The notes under the pieces are model-generated. The model was not told where the DNA came from. It saw nothing but the letters and a program-made list of their open reading frames with translations, and did not search any database. From contig JAUYIZ010000424.1 in the NCBI GenBank assembly GCA_030688615.1, positions 1-32,535 of the forward strand: DNA of 32,535 nucleotides, written 5' to 3'. Source of the stretch: Desulfobacterales bacterium. Its GTDB lineage: Bacteria > Desulfobacterota > Desulfobacteria > Desulfobacterales > JAUYIZ01. This document shows, piece after piece, positions 26,044 through 32,535 of the stretch. How positions within the stretch are numbered: the first letter of the stretch is position 1; each line of letters starts with the position of its first letter. Position numbers and translations under genes: made by a program.

Positions 26044-26921
26044 GGCAGTCCTTGGTCATATTTTAGCATTTCCATCAGGTATTGCCCGTAACCGTTTTTC
26101 AAGAGCGGCCGGGCCAGGTTTTCCACCCGGGCGGCATCGATGTATCCCATGCGGAAGGCGATTTCTTCCAGGCAGGCGATTTTAAGGCCCTGCCGGCTTT
26201 CAATGGCTTCCACAAAGTTGGAGGCCTGCATCACGGCTTCATGGGTTCCCGTGTCGAGCCAGGCGATTCCCCTGCCGAGTTTTTCCACATGCAGCAGTCC
26301 CATTTTTAAATAGGCCATGTTCACATCGGTAATTTCAAGTTCACCCCGGGCCGAGGGTTTCAGTCCCGCGGCAATGTCCGTGACCTGGTTGTCATAAAAA
26401 TACAGGCCGGTCACAGCGTAATTGGACAACGGCTTGGTGGGTTTTTCCATGATGCTGATCGCTTTTCCCGCAGCATCGAACGAGACCACGCCGTAGCGCT
26501 GGGGGTCTTTGACCCAGTAGCCGAAAACAGTTGCGCCCCGGGTTCTGGCGTTGGCTCTGGCAAGCTTTTCGGTGAGACCGTCGCCGTAAAAAATGTTGTC
26601 TCCCAGTATCATGCAAACGTTGCCCTGGCCGATGAAATGACGCCCGAGGATAAAGGCCTGGGCCAGGCCTTCAGGCCGGGGCTGCTCGATGTATTGGAAA
26701 GAAATCCCCAGCTGGGAACCATCGCCGAGCAGTTTTTGAAACAGCGGCAAATCATGCGGGGTCGAAATGATCAGAATTTCCCGGATACCGGCGATCATCA
26801 GCACGGAAAGGGGATAATAAATCATGGGTTTGTCATACAGGGGCAGCAGCTGTTTGCTGACCACCTGGGTGATGGGGTAAAGACGCGTGCCGGACCCGCC
26901 TGCCAGAATGATGCCTTTCAT
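26040..26921 (-). CDS. rfbA: Glucose-1-phosphate thymidylyltransferase
   Basis: RfbA/RmlA joins dTTP and glucose 1-phosphate to dTDP-glucose, the first step to dTDP-rhamnose. It has [16 protein letters not shown] near the N-terminus with the nucleotidyltransferase signature, then [17 protein letters not shown] and the EKPTKP substrate loop. The track starts at a TTG (26936), which overlaps the AAAGGA ribosome site; ATG 26921 is preferred and gives 293 residues. It heads a three-gene run in the order A-C-D. rfbB (the 4,6-dehydratase) is not in this window. A palindromic repeat lies directly upstream. Confidence 0.96.
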   Translation of the reverse strand: MKGIILAGGSGTRLYPITQVVSKQLLPLYDKPMIYYPLSVLMIAGIREILIISTPHDLPLFQKLLGDGSQLGISFQYIEQPRPEGLAQAFILGRHFIGQGNVCMILGDNIFYGDGLTEKLARANARTRGATVFGYWVKDPQRYGVVSFDAAGKAISIMEKPTKPLSNYAVTGLYFYDNQVTDIAAGLKPSARGELEITDVNMAYLKMGLLHVEKLGRGIAWLDTGTHEAVMQASNFVEAIESRQGLKIACLEEIAFRMGYIDAARVENLARPLLKNGYGQYLMEMLKYDQGLP

Positions 26922-26941
26922 TATAGATCCTTTCAAAAAAT

Positions 26942-27005
26942 CGGTTTACAGTTGCCGGTTTACAGTTCACAGTTTTTAAACCCGGAAACCGGTAACTGTT
27001 AACCG
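26942..27005. repeat. Inverted repeat upstream of rfbA
   Basis: CGGTTTACAGTTGCCGGTTT (26942-26961) pairs with 26986-27005 at 18 of 20 positions, with a 24-base centre that carries another TTTACAGTTCACAGTT. The GGTT/ACAGTT/CAC wording is like that of the repeat at 3531-3679, which suggests one family. It lies 21 bp upstream of the rfbA ATG, within its leader or promoter. Confidence 0.7.
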
Positions 27006-27240
27006 TTCTGTTGTATACTAAAGCCCTGAAAGGATTGCAACCGGGATATTTTTCATCATTTTTCGCTTGACATCTTATTCCCGTTATTGAATAAAAATAG
27101 ACTTGTCAAAGGTCCGGTCTGTCCTGTCCTGTCTATGATGCGGCCCTCCAACTGTTCTTACGAATTAGTGTTCGTCCCTAAATGGCCCTTTTTGCGCCGG
27201 GCGGGGTTCTCCAACCAGTTGGCAAAAGGAGATGCTGAAT

Positions 27241-28485
27241 ATGAATGCGGAAATCCGGTCGAACCCCGACCTGGGAAACCGCCGTAGATGGCTTACGGCA
27301 GTAGCTGTTAATGTTGTCCATTGCTGCAGTCATTTGAATTCCCAGGGAATATCGATTCTCTATCCTATTCTGCGGGAACAATTCTCGTTCGGGTATACGG
27401 GTATCGGCCTGCTGTCCATTGTGAATCAGGCGGTGGAAGGCCCCATGCAACTTACCTTTGGCGTGATAACACGGTTCGTGAGCCGGATACGCATCATGGC
27501 CATCGGGACCATCCTGGCGTTCCTGGGGGTGGCCGGGATCGCGGTCTCGCAGAATTTTGCCCAGCTTGCCATCAGCCGGGCCGTGCGAGGCCTTGGCACC
27601 AGTCCCAACCATCCGGTGGGGGGCGCGCTGATGGCGGACAGTTTCCAGCATGCCAAATCGCGGGCTTTCGCCATCTATCAGACTGCCGGTAACGTGGGCG
27701 GTTTGATTGCCCCGATTGTCGTGGGAGGGCTGCTTTACTTTTTAGCGTGGCGGTCTGTCGTCGTTATAGTCGGTCTTCCAATTTTATTGGGAGGCTTACT
27801 GCTGCTTACCGTCCGGGGATCCCTGATCGATTCGGATTCGGGCCGGATCAAGAAACGTCACCAGGGATTGGGCCTGTCCGAATACGCGGTGGTGTTTCGT
27901 GAGCGAAACGCCATGCTCGTGGCCATGGTGATGATGGTGGGCGCCGCCGGCCGCGGTACCGGCTCCCTGAACAGCTATCTTGCCGCTATTCTGGTGGATC
28001 GGTTTGCCATCAGTCCGTCGGCGGCCGCCATCTTTGTCGGCGCCTATCTATTCGGCGGCTTAACCGGCCCCTTGACCATGGGATGGGTTGCGGATCGCAC
28101 TTCCCCCCGCTTTGTCCTGAGCACCACGCTGGGGTTTGCCGCCGTCTTCGTATTGCTGATTCTTGTGCCTGGAACGGCCGGTCCCATGTTGTTTGTCATC
28201 ACTTTTTTAGCAGGATTTTTTATCTATCCCCGCAGCAGTCTGACCCTGTCCATGCTCGTCAGTGCCATTCCCGACGATACCAGCGTGGATACCCTTTTGA
28301 GCATTTACCACACCTTTTCGGCCATTACCGGACCCCTGTGGCTCTTTCTGACCGGTTTCCTGGTGGATAGATTCGGACTTTCAACCGCCCTGGCTGTGAT
28401 GGCGTGTTCCTATGTCGCAGGGATTATCATCCTTAACCTTATCAAACCAGATACTGAAAAGCAGGCGAATGCGGTAACAATTTAA
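27241..28485 (+). CDS. MFS transporter, fosmidomycin-resistance-like
   Basis: This 12-helix major facilitator has about 414 residues. The track starts at ATG 27232, which sits directly on the AAAAGGAG ribosome site, so ATG 27241 is preferred. It has the loop GTSPNHPVGGALMAD near residue 115-130, like the conserved HPxG segment of the Fsr branch, and GWVADRTSPR in the second half. Drug or metabolite efflux is likely; the substrate is unknown. It is transcribed away from rfbA and marks the last gene with the core composition. TTGACA (27067-27072) with AATAAA 17 bp later is a weak promoter candidate. Confidence 0.82.
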   Translation: MNAEIRSNPDLGNRRRWLTAVAVNVVHCCSHLNSQGISILYPILREQFSFGYTGIGLLSIVNQAVEGPMQLTFGVITRFVSRIRIMAIGTILAFLGVAGIAVSQNFAQLAISRAVRGLGTSPNHPVGGALMADSFQHAKSRAFAIYQTAGNVGGLIAPIVVGGLLYFLAWRSVVVIVGLPILLGGLLLLTVRGSLIDSDSGRIKKRHQGLGLSEYAVVFRERNAMLVAMVMMVGAAGRGTGSLNSYLAAILVDRFAISPSAAAIFVGAYLFGGLTGPLTMGWVADRTSPRFVLSTTLGFAAVFVLLILVPGTAGPMLFVITFLAGFFIYPRSSLTLSMLVSAIPDDTSVDTLLSIYHTFSAITGPLWLFLTGFLVDRFGLSTALAVMACSYVAGIIILNLIKPDTEKQANAVTI

Positions 28486-28880
28486 TACCTGAAGTATGAT
28501 TTTCCCTTCCGGACCAGCCGGTTACTTCCACTGATCCGTCTATCGGCTCAAAATAAAGGTTTATCCGGTTGATGCGTACTTCTTCCTGTAATATTGTTTT
28601 TCTCAATTTTTTGCTCAATGTAACATTTCGTTTGGTAATAACAAAAAACCGTAGAACTCTAACCTAAAATGTGGTACTATAAGTATAACGGGTGAAGTTC
28701 ACTAATTGACAAGTTGATCTAATGCGACTATTCTCCAAATGTCTGATATGAGAAAGAATAATGTCTGGGAAAAACAACAATAGTAATTAATGCCTTACGG
28801 CTTTGCTAATGTTATTTTTTGGTCAATTGAGACGACGGTTGAATTGGATTAACTGCACCTAACGTTTCGAGGTTTTCAAA
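28486..28880. promoter_or_regulatory. 395-bp A+T-rich gap at the start of the accessory cassette
   Basis: No gene is supported. Base composition falls to A+T rich here relative to the MFS gene. TTGACA (28706-28711), a 17-bp spacer and TATTCT (28729-28734) form a fair sigma70 promoter about 150 bp before the protease gene. I saw no att site, tRNA end or long repeat that would mark an insertion edge. Confidence 0.4.
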
Positions 28881-29933
28881 ATGCCTAAAAAATACCAAGC
28901 GACGCGACAGAGTAAGACTTCGCCTTCCACAGAAGTTCAAGGAATGGCGACGCATCGGCAGATTGATCCCAATATATTGGTTGCCCTGTTGGATTTAGGT
29001 CCAGCAAGGTCACTGATTGAGTCCATCGAGCAAAAGCGCCAAGGATCAAGACTGTTTTGTATTGTTTACAATGATAGAGGCCCTTTACATTTAACGACAA
29101 TGTTGACGCCATCAGCACTAAAACCGTTGGAAGCAATTCTGTCCAGGGTAGGCAAAATGTCCAGCTTAGATGTATTCTTAAGGTCTACTGGTGGAATCAC
29201 GGAGGTGCCTTGGCGTATAGTGACCCTACTGAGAGAGTTTTCGGACAGATTAGGCATAATTGTCCCAAGCATAGCTCTAAGCGGCGCTACTCACATTGCT
29301 ATTGCAGGGGACGAGCTTATAATGACACCGTTCTCTGTACTTGGATCGGTTGATCCAACTAGAAATCATCCGCTCCTTCCAAAGGATGCGGTAGGCAAGC
29401 CAATCCCAACATCTGTTGAAGATTTGAAACATTGCATCAAGTTCATTCGTGAGCAATTGGGAGAGTCTGAAAAACAAAATTTGGCTCTGATAATTTCAGA
29501 GCTGTTTAAGTATATCAACCCTTTGGCCATAGGTGCGTTGGAGCAATCCTATAATCTGTCAAAGTTAATAACTAAGAAGTGCTTAACTACTCGAAAAGAG
29601 CCGCTTACCGATGAGAAGATAAATGGGATCGTTGACCAGCTGGCAGGCGGTTATTTTTCCCATTCGTTTCTGATTTCGAGAGCCGAAGTCGAGAAGGATC
29701 TTGACTTGCCTGTGACAAGACCGGATGCCGAACTCACCGAATTGATCTCAAGGCTTGAGAATCATTATGTTGAACGGTTTGAAAAAGAAATGCAACCACT
29801 TCCGGCACCGAATAGCAAACTTTTTGTTCGTTTAGGCGGTGTTATACAAGTAGCTGACAACGGATGGGCAATAGCTCAAATCATTAAACAAGATGGTCAA
29901 CTGGTCAGTGATTCGTGGATACCTTTCAGTTAG
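28881..29933 (+). CDS. Clp-fold serine protease of the SDH_sah / SppA-like group
   Basis: This 350-residue protein is related to the serine dehydrogenase-proteinase-like (SDH_sah) members of the ClpP/crotonase fold. The oxyanion strand reads LRSTGG (about 100-105). The probable nucleophile is Ser134 in LSGATHIA, followed by GDELIM and VLGSVDPTR. The family's C-terminal element SHSFLISRAEVEKDL lies near residue 260-275. No membrane segment is seen, so unlike SppA it is probably cytoplasmic. The N-terminal 20 residues are polar. GAGG precedes the ATG. It is the first of a three-gene low-GC cassette; its stop overlaps the ribosome site of the next gene. True substrate unknown. Confidence 0.75.
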   Translation: MPKKYQATRQSKTSPSTEVQGMATHRQIDPNILVALLDLGPARSLIESIEQKRQGSRLFCIVYNDRGPLHLTTMLTPSALKPLEAILSRVGKMSSLDVFLRSTGGITEVPWRIVTLLREFSDRLGIIVPSIALSGATHIAIAGDELIMTPFSVLGSVDPTRNHPLLPKDAVGKPIPTSVEDLKHCIKFIREQLGESEKQNLALIISELFKYINPLAIGALEQSYNLSKLITKKCLTTRKEPLTDEKINGIVDQLAGGYFSHSFLISRAEVEKDLDLPVTRPDAELTELISRLENHYVERFEKEMQPLPAPNSKLFVRLGGVIQVADNGWAIAQIIKQDGQLVSDSWIPFS

Positions 29934-29944
29934 GAGGCAGGATA

Positions 29945-30154
29945 ATGACGAAATACGAAAATGCCATTGAATTTTCTCAAATAGAGAGTGAAAATTATAC
30001 GCATGTTATTTTTGAAACACTCCAATTAGGATTTCCTGGAGGGGCCTCACCATGGGACATAGTAGTGCGGGAGCGTCCAACTGAGCCTTTGATAGAGCGA
30101 AGTCCGGAGGAGATAGAGAAATTACGGGAACATCCGCTGTTTGCCGGAAGTTAA
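29945..30154 (+). CDS. 69-residue acidic protein of unknown function, coupled to the protease
   Basis: The ORF track starts at a GTG inside the protease gene (29915). ATG 29945 is preferred because AGGAGG (29932-29937) lies seven bases before it and overlaps the protease TAG stop, a sign of translational coupling. The protein is acidic, with ENAIEFSQIESENY at the start, a GFPGGASPWDIVV centre and a likely helical tail SPEEIEKLREHPLF. I see no ribbon-helix-helix, AbrB or Phd antitoxin signature. Because it lies 42 bp before a PIN gene it could be an antitoxin or adaptor, which is inference only. Confidence 0.6.
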   Translation: MTKYENAIEFSQIESENYTHVIFETLQLGFPGGASPWDIVVRERPTEPLIERSPEEIEKLREHPLFAGS

Positions 30155-30196
30155 CCAATTAAAAAGTCTCCGACAGCACTATCGATGGAAGAAAGA

Positions 30197-30706
30197 ATGG
30201 AGCGAAGGCTTTCGCCAGACAGAGGGCACAAGTTGTTTGTTGATACCAGTGCCTTCGTAGCGTTATTTGACAACGCAGATCAATACCACAAGCAAGCCGT
30301 GACATTCAGAGATACGTTCATTCTTCGTTACAAGCTTCGGCTTCTGACAAGCAATTACATTTATTCTGAAGCCATGTCTCGTCTCACGCACTTACCCATT
30401 AAAGTGTTGCAACAACTCGATGCGCTTATTCGCAATCCGCCGCTCGCTGGGGCTCCCATCGAGATAGAACAGCTTTGGGTTAAGAAAGATACTGTTGTCA
30501 AGGCAGTTCCCATATATTTTCGGTATATTGAGCAACGCTTTAGCATTACTGACTGTACAAGCCTTATCTTGATGGAGAAACACGACATTCGCGCAGCCTT
30601 CACGTTTGATGACCACTTCAAGATATACACTTACAATAAAGGGTATGGTGTTAAGGCAGGGTTCTGGAAACTACCTGAAATGCAGGATTCATATATGTCA
30701 ACTTGA
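30197..30706 (+). CDS. PIN-domain ribonuclease, VapC-like
   Basis: The PIN fold shows its acidic metal ligands: Asp in LFVDTSAFVALFD near the start, Glu in YSEAM, Asp in SITDCTS, and Asp in TFDDHF. These coordinate Mg/Mn for RNA cleavage in VapC toxins. Two ATGs are in frame: 30185 has no ribosome site, while 30197 has GGAAGAAAG before it and gives about 169 residues. No recognisable VapB is adjacent; the only small neighbour is the 69-residue gene just upstream. It may be a toxin of a non-standard pair or part of the protease cassette. Confidence 0.75.
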   Translation: MERRLSPDRGHKLFVDTSAFVALFDNADQYHKQAVTFRDTFILRYKLRLLTSNYIYSEAMSRLTHLPIKVLQQLDALIRNPPLAGAPIEIEQLWVKKDTVVKAVPIYFRYIEQRFSITDCTSLILMEKHDIRAAFTFDDHFKIYTYNKGYGVKAGFWKLPEMQDSYMST

Positions 30707-30746
30707 AGTAATACCCAATTCTACCGGACACTTATCAAAGTTGAAT

Positions 30747-32443
30747 ATGTCAAGAGATGAAAAGCAAACCCGTGTTGAGCTTATTGACCCTAAGATTTAT
30801 GACTGTGGATGGCACGAGGCGCTCATCCGTGAGGAAAAAACACCGGGGGGCGCCGATATCATCGACGGCCGGCCAAGAAAAAGAAAAGGCCGGACGGACT
30901 ACCTTCTTTGCATTCCGGTGATGGAAGGAAAACCGCCCTTGGCGGTTGCAGTCCTTGAGGCAAAAGCAGAAAACAAGCTACCGTCACTGGGTATTCAACA
31001 GGCTAAGGACTATAAGCAGAAATTTAATGTCCCGTTTGTGTTTTCAACCAATGGGCATCTTTACACGGAATACGCCGATGACACCGGAGAGATTAAGGAT
31101 GCCCTTCCCTCGGCGCAGGCCAGGATGACGGTTATCTGGCGGCCTGTGAAATCGTTCGCCGAACTGTGGATCTGGATAAAAAAGAGATTACCCGGAACGA
31201 TATTGTTCAGCGATCCGCTATTGACCCCTATACGGGCAAAAAGGTAAAACCCGAGGAAATCGAAGATCAATACACGGCCAGGGAGTATGAAATCAAACTC
31301 ATGCTGGACGACCGGGTAAAGGCCATGAGTGAAGACTTGTTTCAGCTAATGCTGAAAACCGGCGGGCCCCATCAAAAAACCATCATCTTCTGCGCCCGGG
31401 ATTCCCACGCCAACCAGATCATGATCGCCATGAACAACATCTATGAGAAATGGTGCCGGGAAAACCAGCGCACCCCGCGAGATTGGTACGCCTTTCAGTG
31501 CACGGGCAACCCGGACCTGCGTCCTTCCGCCGATAAGCTGATTCCGGATTTCAAGGGGTCTAAAAACGCCTATTTTATCGCCACTACCGTGGACCTGCTA
31601 TCCACCGGTGTGGATATCCCCAACCTGGACAATGTGGTTTTTTTCCGCTACCTGGAATCCCCCATCAGCTTTTACCAGATGGTCGGCCGGGGAACGCGCA
31701 CCGGCGAACCCCGGGGTTCGAAGGCCATGTTTCGCCTGTATGATTACACGAATACCACCCGTTTATTTGGAGAGGAATTCATCAGCAGGCCCGCCCCATC
31801 CAATCCCGACGAAGAAGCCGAAGGCGTTGAAAGCCCGGAAGGGGACTATGGAGAAAAACGACCCAAAAGGAAAATCATCCGGGTCAGTGAAGATCAATTT
31901 GTGGTACAGATCGAAGGGGAGGGCCGTTCCATCCTCTGTGAAGAAGACGGCAAGGAGGTCCTTGTGCCGGTGGAGGAATATAAACAACGGCTGGCCGACA
32001 AATTGGTCGATGCAGTACCTTCTGTAGACAAATTGCGTGAGACCTGGATCACGCCTGATCTGCGCAAAAGGCTGCTGTTAAACCTGCCCGGAGGCGAAGG
32101 CTCTGTGCGCTTAATCCGGGAACTGGATGATGCCCGGGAATGCGATCTATATGACATCCTGTCTGAATTGGGCTACGGTCTGGTCCCCAAATCCCGCAAA
32201 GAACGTGCCGCTGCCTTTTCATATAAAAATAAGGGTTGGCTGCGGGATTTTCCCGAAAGGACCGGCAAGGTGTTAAATGCAATCGCCCGGCAGTTTGAAA
32301 AAGGAGGCATAGAAGAGCTCGAAACCACGAACCTGTTTGATGAGTCGGAGGTCGTTGCAAGCGGCGGGTTTGATGCGCTGATAGGGCAGGTGATTGAACC
32401 TCAATTGTTGATTCAGGAAACGAAAGCGAGATTGTTGGCGTGA
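30747..32443 (+). pseudogene. hsdR: Type I restriction enzyme HsdR with internal deletion and frameshift
   Basis: The N-terminal part (ATG 30747, MSRDEKQTRVELID; about 120 residues) has the PD-(D/E)xK nuclease motifs, Asp in GRTDYLL and Glu-x-Lys in VLEAK. Around 31110-31130 the reading switches frame, and the text then reads GYLAACEIVRRTVDLDKKEI, the start of the later helicase part. Walker A and the DEAD box are absent, roughly 300 residues. The second RecA lobe remains, with STGVDIPN and QMVGRGTR, followed by the C-terminal domain. Without the ATP site it cannot translocate DNA, so restriction should be lost. The second part might still be translated from GTG 31166. An assembly error is possible. 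hsdS follows with a one-base overlap. Confidence 0.85.
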
Positions 32444-32535
32444 TGGAAATGGGAAAAATTAAATTGCCCGATGGGTGGCAATGGAAGCGTCTAAAAGAAC
32501 TTGGGAGTATATCTCAGGGTGGAACACCCAGAAAA
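32443..32535 (+). CDS. hsdS: Type I restriction specificity subunit HsdS, N-terminal fragment
   Basis: The ATG shares its A with the hsdR TGA stop (TGATG). The 31 visible codons, including LPDGWQWKRLKELG and SQGGTPRK, match the start of the HsdS target-recognition domain. HsdS gives DNA sequence specificity to the HsdM methylase and HsdR. The gene continues beyond the window; hsdM is not visible. Confidence 0.85.
   Translation, partial: MEMGKIKLPDGWQWKRLKELGSISQGGTPRK

Noticed and set aside
26922-26936. TTG start for rfbA
   Set aside because: The TTG lies in the AAAGGA ribosome site; ATG at 26921 fits family length and spacing.
30606-30746. Upstream extension of the hsdR N-terminal ORF
   Set aside because: It overlaps the PIN gene; HsdR homology begins at MSRDEKQTRV (30747).

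Overview
The window looks like a chromosomal segment of a Desulfobacterota (former Deltaproteobacteria) bacterium, probably close to the Desulfobacteraceae/Desulfosarcina lineage. This is inference from the gene mix: YihY with a C-terminal winged-helix tail, a glutaredoxin-thioredoxin reductase fusion, desulforedoxin-like small zinc proteins, UbiD with an MFS carrier, and CobO. The many short palindromic intergenic repeats fit too. No rRNA, tRNA or CRISPR array was seen.

Layout. Positions 1-256 hold a truncated palindromic dispersed repeat and three consecutive stem-loops. 257-3388 (minus) carries tsaB behind lon. 3715-5229 (plus) is a prepilin peptidase followed by a metallophosphoesterase, convergent with thiL and thiD (minus, 5219-7031). 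7181-10348 (plus) carries a ThDP-dependent enzyme and a YihY membrane protein, followed by a small Cys-rich protein on minus. 10845-13798 (plus) has the Grx-TrxR fusion and cinA. 14112-17022 (plus) has the ATPase and fused permease of an iron/polyamine/phosphonate-type ABC importer, with no binding protein in view. 17445-20867 (minus) is a likely operon eamA-cobO-pbp1A. 21130-24205 is a divergent MFS/UbiD pair. 24224-26921 (minus) is rfbA-rfbC-rfbD with four-base overlaps, plus a small zinc-ribbon gene; rfbB is absent. 27241-28485 (plus) is a second MFS transporter.

From about 28.49 kb the base composition becomes visibly more A+T rich and an accessory, defence-island-like region begins. It holds a Clp-fold SDH/SppA-like protease, a 69-codon gene coupled to it, a PIN-domain ribonuclease, and then a type I restriction locus. 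Its hsdR has lost the first RecA lobe and shifted frame, and hsdS is cut by the window end. The composition rises again inside hsdR, so the first three genes look like a separate cassette.

The clearest non-coding discovery is a 142-bp miniature inverted-repeat element present twice in opposite orientation (13847-13988 and 20881-21022). Each copy has GAGACCTTTG termini and a perfect 5-bp target duplication (ACCGC and CCCTC). The second copy sits 13 bp from the eamA start, and its target duplication rebuilds that gene's ribosome binding site. Other points to check are loss of the ESCTGG motif in CinA, a Gln in place of the catalytic Lys in RfbD, and several unrelated families of extragenic inverted repeats.
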